DNA from: Flavobacteriaceae bacterium NBU2977 | GTDB taxonomy: Bacteria > Bacteroidota > Bacteroidia > Flavobacteriales > Flavobacteriaceae | DNA length: 64,000 bases | Assembly (NCBI GenBank): GCA_019931105.1 | Contig: JAIOUW010000001.1 | Location: forward strand, 1,302,001-1,366,000 | Reading direction: 5' to 3' | Shown: one piece after another, positions 15,439-24,356 of the stretch | How the letters are laid out: each line of letters opens with the position of its first letter | Numbering within the stretch: the first letter of the stretch is position 1 | Program-made: the position numbers and the translations under genes | Notes under the pieces: model-generated | The model's database searches: none | What the model was told of the DNA's origin: nothing | The model's input: only the letters and a program-made list of their open reading frames with translations

Positions 15439-16968
15439 ATGGGCAAAAAGAATTTAGACCGTTTATTTCAAGAGAAATTCAAGGACTTCTCTGAGATCCC
15501 CGATAAAAAAGTTTGGGAGAACATATCCGCATCCTTGGATGCAAAACATAAAAAAAGAAGAATCATTCCCCTTTGGATAAAATTGGGCGGTGTGGCGGCA
15601 ATATTGGCGGTAGCCGTCTATCTTATCGATCCTCTTGATTCGGAGGAGAGCGATGCGATTCCAAAGGTTACTGATATTGAAAAATCAGAAGATTCTCCCC
15701 GTATCAAGAAAAGTGAAGGCTCCGAGACTTTTGAAATCAATCCGGAAGAGGAAAAAGCGATTACCGATGTCGATTCCGATACTGAAAATGCCCGGCACAA
15801 CGATACCGTCAAGGAAAAAATCACTTTATCCGAAAATGCTAAGGATAACAACGAGGGCGAAGGTACCTCAGTTGTTGGTTCAGAAATACAAAAATCGCAG
15901 GTAGCCCAAGGTGATTCCGATAATACCTTGACGAAAAATGATGGATTCGATCAATCCCGGGCGGATGAGGTTTTGAAAAATCGTAAGGAAACTGAGACCA
16001 TTGCAGTAAATTCCATGGATAAAAATGAATCGACTGAAAAATTGAATGATGATAAAAATAAGAAATCGGATAAACTCTTAGAAGAAGGTTTGACCGAAAT
16101 CAATGATAAGGATGTAGTTCAAAATTCGGAAACGGCAGTCGAAGAATCAAAGAAAAAGTCCATTTTAGACGAAATCGAAGAACAAGGCAATGAAGAAAAG
16201 ATAGCCGATGAGGGCTTGGGCAATAGATGGTCCGTAGGTGGTAATATTGCACCGGTATACTTTAATTCTATTGGCGATGGCTCTCCCATACATTCAAGTT
16301 TTGTGTCAAACTCAAAATCCGGTGAGGTCAATTTAAGTTATGGCCTTTCGGTAGCCTATGCCTTGAACAAGAAACTGAGTATTAGAACGGGGATCAATAA
16401 AGTCGATTACGGGTATGACACCAACGATGTTGAGTTTTCGTCATCGCTGTCCGCATCAAACGCTTTGCAATTTTCAGGGGGCAATGGCCAATTCGAAAAT
16501 ATCGATTATACCACTACTTCAGAGAATCTCGTTGTAGAAAGTATGGATGGTTTCAACGCACCGGTAAAAAATGCCGCCCCCGAATTGGCGAGCAAAAGTG
16601 CAACAAGAAATGGGGTTATGGGACAACAGTTCGGTTATTTGGAAGTGCCCTTGGAACTGAATTACGCTTTACTTGATAAGCGTTTCGGGGTTAATTTGGT
16701 CGGTGGCTTCAGTTCATTGTTCTTGGTCGATAACTCGGTCATTCTATCATCTGGCGATCTGACCACCGAAGTTGGTGAGGCCAACAACCTCAATTCAGTG
16801 AATTTTAGCGGTAATATTGGTTTCGGGATCAACTATAAATTCACGCGCAAAATACTGTTGAATGTCGAACCGGTATTTAAATATCAATTGAATACTTTTT
16901 CAAATACAGCCGGTGAATTTCAACCCTTTTCAGTTGGGGTATATAGCGGACTGCATTTTAGATTTTGA
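15439..16968 (+). CDS. Envelope-spanning protein: cytosolic head, TM helix, acidic linker, outer-membrane barrel
   Basis: A 509-residue protein with an odd topology. Residues 1-43 are a basic cytosolic head (GKKNLDRLFQEKFKDF, DKKVWENI) and residues 44-66 a single membrane helix (WIKLGGVAAILAVAVYLI). Residues 67-262 form a low-complexity linker very rich in Asp, Glu, Ser, Asn and Lys. From about 263 to the end, alternating strands (WSVGGNIAPVYF, NLSYGLSVAYAL, FGYLEVPLELNY) end in Phe (GLHFRF), as in outer-membrane beta-barrels of the PF13568 type. The start at ATG 15439 follows an A-rich leader; a frame opening 14 codons earlier is less likely. The head probably contacts the sigma factor encoded upstream. 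Confidence 0.82.
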   Translation: MGKKNLDRLFQEKFKDFSEIPDKKVWENISASLDAKHKKRRIIPLWIKLGGVAAILAVAVYLIDPLDSEESDAIPKVTDIEKSEDSPRIKKSEGSETFEINPEEEKAITDVDSDTENARHNDTVKEKITLSENAKDNNEGEGTSVVGSEIQKSQVAQGDSDNTLTKNDGFDQSRADEVLKNRKETETIAVNSMDKNESTEKLNDDKNKKSDKLLEEGLTEINDKDVVQNSETAVEESKKKSILDEIEEQGNEEKIADEGLGNRWSVGGNIAPVYFNSIGDGSPIHSSFVSNSKSGEVNLSYGLSVAYALNKKLSIRTGINKVDYGYDTNDVEFSSSLSASNALQFSGGNGQFENIDYTTTSENLVVESMDGFNAPVKNAAPELASKSATRNGVMGQQFGYLEVPLELNYALLDKRFGVNLVGGFSSLFLVDNSVILSSGDLTTEVGEANNLNSVNFSGNIGFGINYKFTRKILLNVEPVFKYQLNTFSNTAGEFQPFSVGVYSGLHFRF

Positions 16969-17025
16969 CAAAACAAGCCAGGGGTTTTCAGGCCGGATTG
17001 AATTGGCACATTGTTCGAGAATGTT

Positions 17026-17799
17026 TTAAACACTCCAGAAATCTTGTTGTGGCCTGTCTTTTAAATCATTGGTCAACGCCATCAAGATCACTTCCCTGAC
17101 TTCTTCGCGCAAAGTACTTTTATCTTCTTCGGCCAGCAGTCCGGTTTCGAAAAATTCGTGCACCATGGCACGTATAACGCCCGGGCCCCCACTAAAAAAT
17201 GTAAAAGGGAACCGTTTTTTGTTGTCATAGAAAGTCATTGGAACCACCGGAATATTATGTGCAATGGCCATTTTAAATGCCCCGTCTTTGAATTCATCCA
17301 AAACAATGTCTTCATCAGGCACGCCGCCTTCCGGAAAAATACAAATGCTCAACCCTTGGTTCAACCTTCTTTGCGCCCTTCGGTATACCCCCGTTCGACT
17401 TTTTGTATCCTCCCGATCGACCATTATACATACCCTTTTGTAGAAAAAACCGAAAAGGGGAATCTTTACCAATTCTTTCTTTCCGACAAAAACAAAGGGG
17501 TTCTTGCTCACGTACAGCATGAGCATGATATCGAGCATGCTAGTATGGTTGGCCACCAACATATAGCTTTTGCCGTCTACCATTTTTTGCTTTCCAAGAA
17601 CTTTCGGCGGGCAGCACATTCCATACAATATGGGCGTGGCCCATAAATTCCTGGCAATCCAAAAAAAATGGGGGTACGTTTTGTCCGACATTGTGAAAGC
17701 CAACAAAAAGGGAAAAAAAAGAACAATGGGCAAGGCGACCAGAACATAGAACCAAATACGGTAAAGGCTTTGGCCAATTTTTCGAAAAGCAGTAACCAT
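17026..17799 (-). CDS. 1-acyl-sn-glycerol-3-phosphate acyltransferase (PlsC-like)
   Basis: A 257-residue membrane acyltransferase of the LPLAT family that adds the second acyl chain to lysophosphatidic acid, or acylates a related lipid. An N-terminal hydrophobic helix (about residues 14-38) is followed by the catalytic NHTSMLD motif (HX4D, His near 84). FPEGGVP near 170 is the FPEG glycerol-phosphate-binding box. I place the start at ATG 17797-17799; the longer frame to 17874 would run into the divergent GlsB gene. Phospholipid synthesis is the default role. Confidence 0.88.
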   Translation of the reverse strand: MVTAFRKIGQSLYRIWFYVLVALPIVLFFPFLLAFTMSDKTYPHFFWIARNLWATPILYGMCCPPKVLGKQKMVDGKSYMLVANHTSMLDIMLMLYVSKNPFVFVGKKELVKIPLFGFFYKRVCIMVDREDTKSRTGVYRRAQRRLNQGLSICIFPEGGVPDEDIVLDEFKDGAFKMAIAHNIPVVPMTFYDNKKRFPFTFFSGGPGVIRAMVHEFFETGLLAEEDKSTLREEVREVILMALTNDLKDRPQQDFWSV

Positions 17800-17855
17800 A
17801 TTCTCAAAAGTAGAATTTTTATGTATATTTAAGAGGATAACCAATATATTAAAAC

Positions 17856-18098
17856 ATGGGATTACTATATGCAATCATAATAGGGGCCATAGCAGGATGG
17901 CTCGCTGGAAAAATCATGAAAGGAGGTGGTTTCGGACTACTTGTGAACATCATTTTGGGTATCGTTGGCGGTGCCGTTGGAAATTGGCTTTTTGGAGTAT
18001 TGAACATCTCCATAGGGTCTGGGGCGATCGGTGATATCATTACGGGGGTGATCGGTGCCATAGCGTTACTTTTTGTAGCAGGACTCTTTAAAAAGTAG
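17856..18098 (+). CDS. GlsB/YeaQ/YmgE family membrane protein
   Basis: An 80-residue, very hydrophobic and glycine-rich protein with three membrane helices: AIIIGAIAGWLAGKIM, LLVNIILGIVGGAVGNWLF, IITGVIGAIALLFVAGLF. The GWLAGKI and GxVGxxxGxxLF patterns are the transglycosylase-associated/GlsB family signature. Homologues are general stress-induced membrane proteins of unknown biochemical role. Divergent from plsC and followed by a good terminator. Confidence 0.9.
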   Translation: MGLLYAIIIGAIAGWLAGKIMKGGGFGLLVNIILGIVGGAVGNWLFGVLNISIGSGAIGDIITGVIGAIALLFVAGLFKK

Positions 18099-18120
18099 AC
18101 CTGGATTCTTTCCGAATTAC

Positions 18121-18141
18121 GCGGCCTATGCCGCTTTTTTT
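18121..18141 (+). terminator. Intrinsic terminator after the GlsB-family gene
   Basis: GCGGC (18121-18125), CTAT loop, GCCGC (18130-18134), then seven T (18135-18141). A compact rightward terminator 22 bases after the stop. Confidence 0.85.
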
Positions 18142-18152
18142 GTGTTTTGTCT

Positions 18153-18160
18153 TACCTTTG
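18153..18160 (+). promoter_or_regulatory. -7 box of a trpS promoter
   Basis: TACCTTTG matches TAnnTTTG fully, 21 bases before the trpS ATG. No TTG is found at the usual distance upstream, so the promoter would be weak or rely on the -7 box. Confidence 0.4.
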
Positions 18161-18181
18161 TCGCTTTTAGAAACATAGTCA

Positions 18182-19150
18182 ATGGCAAGAATTCTGACAG
18201 GTATACAAAGTACGGGTGTTCCCCATTTGGGCAATATTCTAGGGGCCATCATGCCCGCTATAGAAATGGCACAAGACCCCAAAAATGAATCTTTTTTGTT
18301 CATTGCCGATATGCACTCGCTTACCCAAATCAAGAATGGTGAGGAACTTCGCCAGAATACATATGCCACCGCGGCTGCATGGCTGGCTTTCGGGCTCGAT
18401 ATCGAAAAGACCGTTTTTTATCGCCAAAGCGATGTGCCCCAGGTAACCGAACTTTCTTGGTATCTCAGTTGCTTCTTTCCGTACCAACGTTTGACGCTTG
18501 CACATTCTTTTAAGGATAAGGCCGATAGGCTCGAAGATGTCAACGCGGGCCTTTTTACCTATCCGATGTTGATGGCGGCAGATATACTTTTATACGATGC
18601 GAACATTGTTCCCGTCGGGAAAGACCAATTGCAACACCTAGAAATGACCCGCGATGTCGCTTCTCGATTTCATGCCAGAATGGGCGAAACATTCGTGCTA
18701 CCGGATGCCAAGGTGCAGGAAGAAACAATGTACATACCCGGAACGGACGGTGAAAAAATGAGTAAAAGTAAGGGCAACCTCATCAACATTTTCCAGCCCC
18801 ATAAAAAACTCCGCAAACAGATCATGGGCATTCAAACCGATTCAACCCCAATGGAGGAGCCCAAAAATCCGGATACGGACAATGTCTTCGCCCTATACAA
18901 AATTTTGGCCACTAAGGCGCAAACGGAAAAGATGCGTCAAAACTACCTCAATGGCAATTATGGCTATGGGCATGCCAAGCAGGCACTGTTCGACCTACTG
19001 ATCGAAAAGTTTGGTGAGGCACAAGAACGGTTCGATTATTACATGGCCCATTTTGACGAAATAGACCAGGCCCTTCACTCAGGTGCAGAAAAAGCCAAAA
19101 AGGTCGCTGATAAGGTATTGAACAGGGTAAGAGGCAAAGTGGGGTATTGA
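18182..19150 (+). CDS. trpS: Tryptophan--tRNA ligase
   Basis: Class I aminoacyl-tRNA synthetase of 322 residues that charges tRNA-Trp. The HIGH-type signature is HLGN (residues 15-18, after TGIQSTGVP). The KMSKS loop, EKMSKSKGN, is at 191-199. FIADMHSLTQ and the GKDQLQHLEMTRD segment that recognises tryptophan and adenylate are typical. It is a single gene between a terminator and the large plug-domain gene. Confidence 0.96.
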   Translation: MARILTGIQSTGVPHLGNILGAIMPAIEMAQDPKNESFLFIADMHSLTQIKNGEELRQNTYATAAAWLAFGLDIEKTVFYRQSDVPQVTELSWYLSCFFPYQRLTLAHSFKDKADRLEDVNAGLFTYPMLMAADILLYDANIVPVGKDQLQHLEMTRDVASRFHARMGETFVLPDAKVQEETMYIPGTDGEKMSKSKGNLINIFQPHKKLRKQIMGIQTDSTPMEEPKNPDTDNVFALYKILATKAQTEKMRQNYLNGNYGYGHAKQALFDLLIEKFGEAQERFDYYMAHFDEIDQALHSGAEKAKKVADKVLNRVRGKVGY

Positions 19151-19216
19151 GTTTTAGCACAAAACTTCTTTTTTATTCCAAACTTCTATTTGTAAATTGA
19201 TTGGGCAAATTAGCCC

Positions 19217-22200
19217 ATGAATCAAGTATACAAAATATTCGTCTGTATGCTCGTGATTTCAAGTAAATCTTTACTTGGAAATACAGTAGAATCTTCAATT
19301 GGGCCTCATACTTCTTCCATCGAGATATCGTTGGAACAACATGAAATCAGCGGCAAAGTCATCGACAAAGAAACCGGAGAACCTATTCCATATTGCAGTA
19401 TTGCGGTAGAATCTTTATCACTCGGAACGGCCAGCAATGAGCTTGGGGAATTTACCATTAGGGTAGACTCCATACCTGCCAAATTGATTTTTTCACATAT
19501 CGGTTATGGTCAAGTGGTTGTTGATGTCTCGACAACTTCAGAGCTAATAGTAGTTCTAGAACCCTATGTGTCCTATTTGGAAGAGGTCGTCGTACTTGCC
19601 TCTAAAAAAGATTCATTTGCAAGAGATTTGGTCAAAAAGGCCTATGAAAAGGCCGATAATGCCGCTAACCGGCAACTCTATGGAAAGGCGTTATATCGAC
19701 AGAAAACAAAGAACGGAGGTGACTATTCAGAGTTTTCCGAAATCTTTTACGACATTCGCTATACTTCCAACGGTATTGCCGATTGGAATATTATTGAGGG
19801 GCGTTATGCGCTTAAAGACGATGCTGTTCACAACAGAAATTATACCCTCTTGACAAGGTTATTGCAACCCTTGCAACCCAATACGGAAGAATTGATCTTT
19901 CCATTACACCCGGCTTTCGAAGTGTATTATGATGTGGCCGTTAACCAAATAATCCAAACAGATCGATCGAGGATTGCGGTAGTCCATTTTAAACCACTCG
20001 GTACAATCAAAACGCCCATTTTCGAAGGCGACGTCTATATAGACACAAAAAACCACCGTATTCTTCAAATCAATGGAGGTCTGTCGCGGGATGACCTCAA
20101 AATACTTAAGCTGAGCACCAATAACGGTTATTGGAAAGACTATACCCTTGCATTTGAAATCGTTTATAAGCCAAATGATGATGCTAATTTATTAGACCAT
20201 ATCAAGGTCGACCAAGAGTTTGATTACTATAAAAACGACAATCTGTTATACCGCTCGGTAACAACTTCCAATCTGACGTTTTATGAACATTACTCCCCTA
20301 ACACAGCGCGAAGATTGGGCGGGCAAATTACTAGAAATCAAAGCGACTGGGAAAATTTAGATGAGATCGGTTACAATGAACAATTCTGGGCCACCAACCC
20401 GATCATCAAGCGAACACCGGTGGAAGAAGAGGTCATCAACGCCTTTGAACGGGATAATGCCTTTAGTTCCATTTTTTTAAATAGTGCGGAAAACATTGCT
20501 CTTTTGGAGTCGAATTTGTCGGAAAACCCTTTTATAGTTCAGTTTACGCAAAAGGTAAACGACTACAATGGGCATTACCCGATAGAAAAGGTATTTCTTC
20601 ATACTGATAAGGACCTATTTATTTCCGGAGAATCGATTTGGTTCAGTGCCTATGGTGTAATCGGGCCATTTCACGAATTGACATCCGCCAGCAAAGTCTT
20701 GCACCTAGATCTAATTGCCCCGAACAATACGATTATACTTTCTCAAACCCATGAATTGTTGAACGGTCTGGGCTCGGGCGTGATCGAACTTCCAAAAAAT
20801 CTTGTTTCGGGCAACTACCAATTAAGGGCCTATACCCAGTGGATGCGTAATTTCGACCCGGATTTCTTCTTTACCAAGCAAGTAGAAATATTGAACAACG
20901 GCACTCCTCAAAATACCAAATCCCTCACTAATGGTACAATCGACCTTCAGTTTTTTCCTGAGGGTGGCCATGCCGTAGATGGAATAGCTTCCAAAATTGC
21001 CTTTAAGGCCATAGGAAACAATGGAGAACCTGAGCCCGTAAAAGGAAGAATATATGATTCCAATGGCAATGCCGTCGCAGAGCTAAATACTTTTGATAGA
21101 GGTGCCGGTTTTTTCCAACTAATTCCAAAAAAAAATCTAGAATATACCGCGGTCTTGAATGATGGCTCAAAATATCCCCTGCCCAAAATATTGAAAAATG
21201 GATATGCCATGTCGGTCAACAACATGAACGAGAGAAGTATCAAAGTAATCGTTCAGGCCAGTGCTTCCCTCAAGGGTCAGCCATTTTATATAATCGGCCA
21301 TATGCGCCAGCGCAAATATTACCAGGGTATCTTCGAATTTCGAAATAACCAGATCATCTCCTTTGAAATACCAAAACATACCATGCCCAGCGGTGTCTTG
21401 ACTCTGAGCCTTTTCGACAGCAATAAAACTCCACGTTGTGAACGGGCGCTATTTGTTGATAATGATGACAAACTGGTTATTACCGCCAACATTGAAAATC
21501 AAAGATTATTCAAGAGAGGTAAGGTCAATATGTCATTAATGGTCACCGATTCTTACGGAAAACCAGTGTCTGGTAATTTTTCAATTGCGGTAACCGATCA
21601 AGGGCAGTTTGAAAAAGACCCGGGAAAGATGAATATCCTAACACAGCTTTTATTACAATCGGACGTAAAGGGCCATATCGAATATCCTAACCAATTATTT
21701 CAAGACCGCAAAAGATCGACCCTAAATAAATTGGACTTGGTCATGCTTACCCATGGTTGGCGAAAATTTCCTTGGCAAGAAGTTTGGAACGACCATTATG
21801 ATCAAAAGGAATTTGGTTTTGCAAAGGGTCTTACCATAAAGGGCAAAGCCACTAGAACGAACAAGAAGCCACTTGCAAATACAACTTTGAACGTCATTGC
21901 CAAATCTGGGGATTTGTTGGGCATGTTCTCTGCGAAAACCGCATTCGACGGTTCTTTTTCCATTGATGACTTTAATTTTAAAGGGCCTACCGATGTTGTC
22001 TTTAACGCATTCGATGTCAAGAACAAACCACTTGATGTTAAGATTGTCCTTGAGGACAAACAAGATAAAGTTCCTCGGCCATCGTTCAAAAGCCGGGAAA
22101 AACAGCAAATAAAGGATACCGAAACCTATAGAACGCATGCCATAGCCCGGCAAAGAATGGAAACCATATATGAATCACAAAAGGTAACCGAGTTGGACGA

Positions 22201-22954
22201 AGTGGTCGTTACGGAAGAAAAAAATGAAAAAAGTCGAAACCAATCCCCTTCCTTTCTTGGCCAAACCCCAGATGCCACCCTATATACCGCCGATCATCCA
22301 GCCGTTCAAACCGTTTTACAATTGGTCAGCCTGTTCAATGGTGTAACCGTAAGTGGCAATTCCGTAAGCATACGTAACCAGGGGCCCCCGTTGTGGGTTC
22401 TCAATGGTATTCCGATCCCAAACGAAAACCCCTCTCCGTCCACAGCTGCTATTGCCGAACAACGAGCGGCAAGAAACTCGGACAATCCGCGACCTCAGTT
22501 AAATCTCTCCATGGAACGGGCGCTGGCGCCCGGACCTGCACCTTACTTTGTGACCACAATGGACGCGTTAACCGTTGAACGAGTGGAGGTCTTAAAAGGA
22601 GCCTCGGCGGCTATATGGGGCTCAAGAGGTGCCAATGGTGTTATTCTCATCTACACTAAGAAAGGTGAAGGTCGAACCTACGAACCAACGCTCTCCCCTG
22701 ATTTTACGATTTTTGGGCATGCCGTTGAAAAGGAATTTTATTCCCCGAAATATGATATGGAAACCCCAGAACATATTGCACCGGACTATCGGGCCACTTT
22801 ATTCTGGAATCCGAATATTAAGACCGACAAAAATGGTCGGGCCAATATAGAGTTCTTCAACTCTGATAACGCGAAAAAAATTCAGGTCTCAATCGAAGGG
22901 CTTTCGCAGTACGGTATACCGGGTTCGAATTTGACAACTTTCGGCAAGCAATAG
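19217..22954 (+). CDS. Large secreted protein with carboxypeptidase-regulatory, macroglobulin-like and TonB plug domains, no barrel
   Basis: A 1245-residue exported protein. After a signal peptide (about 1-22), residues 43-125 form a CarboxypepD_reg-like domain (ISGKVIDKETGEPIPYCSI, FSHIGYG). Around residue 455, YPIEKVFLHTDKDLF begins a region resembling MG2-type macroglobulin domains (FISGESIWF, GNYQLRAYTQWM). A TonB-receptor plug domain spans about 990-1150 (LDEVVVTEE, GPPLWVLNGIPI, VERVEVLKGASAAIWGSRG, GVILIYTKKG). It ends with a second macroglobulin-like strand set (TLFWNPNIKTDKNGRANIEF). There is no 22-strand barrel, so it is not a self-contained receptor. Probably periplasmic or surface-exposed; partner and ligand unknown. 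Confidence 0.85.
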   Translation: MNQVYKIFVCMLVISSKSLLGNTVESSIGPHTSSIEISLEQHEISGKVIDKETGEPIPYCSIAVESLSLGTASNELGEFTIRVDSIPAKLIFSHIGYGQVVVDVSTTSELIVVLEPYVSYLEEVVVLASKKDSFARDLVKKAYEKADNAANRQLYGKALYRQKTKNGGDYSEFSEIFYDIRYTSNGIADWNIIEGRYALKDDAVHNRNYTLLTRLLQPLQPNTEELIFPLHPAFEVYYDVAVNQIIQTDRSRIAVVHFKPLGTIKTPIFEGDVYIDTKNHRILQINGGLSRDDLKILKLSTNNGYWKDYTLAFEIVYKPNDDANLLDHIKVDQEFDYYKNDNLLYRSVTTSNLTFYEHYSPNTARRLGGQITRNQSDWENLDEIGYNEQFWATNPIIKRTPVEEEVINAFERDNAFSSIFLNSAENIALLESNLSENPFIVQFTQKVNDYNGHYPIEKVFLHTDKDLFISGESIWFSAYGVIGPFHELTSASKVLHLDLIAPNNTIILSQTHELLNGLGSGVIELPKNLVSGNYQLRAYTQWMRNFDPDFFFTKQVEILNNGTPQNTKSLTNGTIDLQFFPEGGHAVDGIASKIAFKAIGNNGEPEPVKGRIYDSNGNAVAELNTFDRGAGFFQLIPKKNLEYTAVLNDGSKYPLPKILKNGYAMSVNNMNERSIKVIVQASASLKGQPFYIIGHMRQRKYYQGIFEFRNNQIISFEIPKHTMPSGVLTLSLFDSNKTPRCERALFVDNDDKLVITANIENQRLFKRGKVNMSLMVTDSYGKPVSGNFSIAVTDQGQFEKDPGKMNILTQLLLQSDVKGHIEYPNQLFQDRKRSTLNKLDLVMLTHGWRKFPWQEVWNDHYDQKEFGFAKGLTIKGKATRTNKKPLANTTLNVIAKSGDLLGMFSAKTAFDGSFSIDDFNFKGPTDVVFNAFDVKNKPLDVKIVLEDKQDKVPRPSFKSREKQQIKDTETYRTHAIARQRMETIYESQKVTELDEVVVTEEKNEKSRNQSPSFLGQTPDATLYTADHPAVQTVLQLVSLFNGVTVSGNSVSIRNQGPPLWVLNGIPIPNENPSPSTAAIAEQRAARNSDNPRPQLNLSMERALAPGPAPYFVTTMDALTVERVEVLKGASAAIWGSRGANGVILIYTKKGEGRTYEPTLSPDFTIFGHAVEKEFYSPKYDMETPEHIAPDYRATLFWNPNIKTDKNGRANIEFFNSDNAKKIQVSIEGLSQYGIPGSNLTTFGKQ

Positions 22955-23001
22955 CTTAAGTAAGATTGATATGGTCAGACAAAGTGGTCAAAACACAAAA
23001 C

Positions 23002-23020
23002 AAACCGTTTGGTCGGTTTT
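23002..23020 (+). terminator. Weak hairpin after the plug-domain gene
   Basis: AAACCG (23002-23007) and CGGTTT (23014-23019) around TTTGGT, followed by one T and then AACTG. The arms are short and the T run ends after four bases, so this is a modest terminator candidate. Confidence 0.35.
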
Positions 23021-23148
23021 AACTGCTTTCGATTCATAAAAATCATGATACAATCAAGATTTAATGAGATACTTTGTCGATGAACGGCCTAATTTGTTAA
23101 TATTACCCGCTTCTTATAAAACGAACATACCGTTGAGTTTGTATCGGC

Positions 23149-24267
23149 CTAGATCGCCTCGAACAGTTTGCCGGGCAAGGGACGTATGACACCTTTCATT
23201 TCCATGTTCAACAGGGTAGATGACACCTTGAAAACAGGAATTCGGCATTCATGGGCAATGCTGTCCAACAATTGTTTCCCTTCTTTTTGCAAGTAGGTAT
23301 ATATCGATTGTTCGGTATTGTCCAATTCGACAAAGAGCTGTTTTTGAATGTTTTTTGTTTCTACCTTTTCTATTTCCCAACCCAATAAATAGATAAGATC
23401 GGCGGCCGATGTAATCATTTGGGCCTTTTGCTGTTTGATCAGATTATTGCATCCTTCACTAAACTTATCTCCGGCCCTACCGGGAACGGCAAAAACATCG
23501 CGATTATAGCTATTGGCAATATCGGCCGTTACCAAACTGCCCCCTCTCTGGGCCGATTCTATGACCAAGGTTGCCTCGCTAATCCCCGCAATGATGCGGT
23601 TTCGCTTTAAAAAATTTTCTCGGTCGGGATTGCTGGTACTCCAAAACTCTGTCAAAAAACCTCCATTTTTCTTTACATCGGCAAGATATTTTGAATGGCC
23701 CTTAGGGTAAATCTGGTTGAGGCCATGTGCCAAACAGCCTATGGTCTGTAACCCTTGGACAATAGCCGCCCTTTGAGCACAAATATCTACCCCATACGCA
23801 AAACCACTGACAATAATAGGATCCATGGGAGCTATTTCTTCCATAAATCGTTCGCAAAAATAGGTTCCATAGCTGGTTATGTTCCTTGTACCGACAAGGC
23901 TTATGACCCTTCGCCCCTCAAACTCAATATTCCCGCTTTTAAAAAGCAGTACCGGGCTATCGATACAATGCTTCAACAACTTCGGGTAGCCCTCGTCCAT
24001 GAAATAGTTATAGGCCAGTCGATTATCTTGAATAAATCTATATTCACCCTCCGCGGCCTCAGCATGTTCGGTATCGTAAAGGCCTTTTAGAGTATAACTC
24101 CCAATGCCTTCTATTTTGAGCAAATGTTCACGTTTATCTTCAAAAACGGCTTTTGCACTTCCACAATGGGCTATTAATTTTTTAGTAAGTACGTCACCTA
24201 TATTCCGAACGTTCTGCAATCTCAAAAGAGCAATCAATTCGGCTTCAGCAAGTTGTGAGTCGCTCAT
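23149..24267 (-). CDS. dprA: DNA-processing protein DprA
   Basis: A 372-residue cytoplasmic protein that protects incoming single-stranded DNA and loads RecA during natural transformation. The N-terminal helix-hairpin-helix/SAM-like part is about residues 1-75 (VRNIGDVLTKKLI, IEGIGSYTL). The Rossmann-like core has LVGTRNITSYG (124-134), SGFAYGVDICAQRAA (154-168) and the SAQRGGSLVTA segment (238-248). A winged-helix DprA_WH domain ends the protein (about 310-368). Divergent from the HU/SPOR gene. Its presence fits potential competence, but dprA is also kept in non-competent species. Confidence 0.95.
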   Translation of the reverse strand: MSDSQLAEAELIALLRLQNVRNIGDVLTKKLIAHCGSAKAVFEDKREHLLKIEGIGSYTLKGLYDTEHAEAAEGEYRFIQDNRLAYNYFMDEGYPKLLKHCIDSPVLLFKSGNIEFEGRRVISLVGTRNITSYGTYFCERFMEEIAPMDPIIVSGFAYGVDICAQRAAIVQGLQTIGCLAHGLNQIYPKGHSKYLADVKKNGGFLTEFWSTSNPDRENFLKRNRIIAGISEATLVIESAQRGGSLVTADIANSYNRDVFAVPGRAGDKFSEGCNNLIKQQKAQMITSAADLIYLLGWEIEKVETKNIQKQLFVELDNTEQSIYTYLQKEGKQLLDSIAHECRIPVFKVSSTLLNMEMKGVIRPLPGKLFEAI

Positions 24268-24356
24268 AGTTATTCACAAAATACATAAATTTTAATGTTA
24301 ATAAAAAGTTGTTCAGAAGGTTTTGAACCGAGCTATTTTTTTGAATATTTGTGAGC

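Noticed and set aside
17800-17874. N-terminal extension of the PlsC-like protein
   Set aside because: It would overlap the divergent GlsB-family gene and its leader. The ATG at 17799 gives the usual family length.
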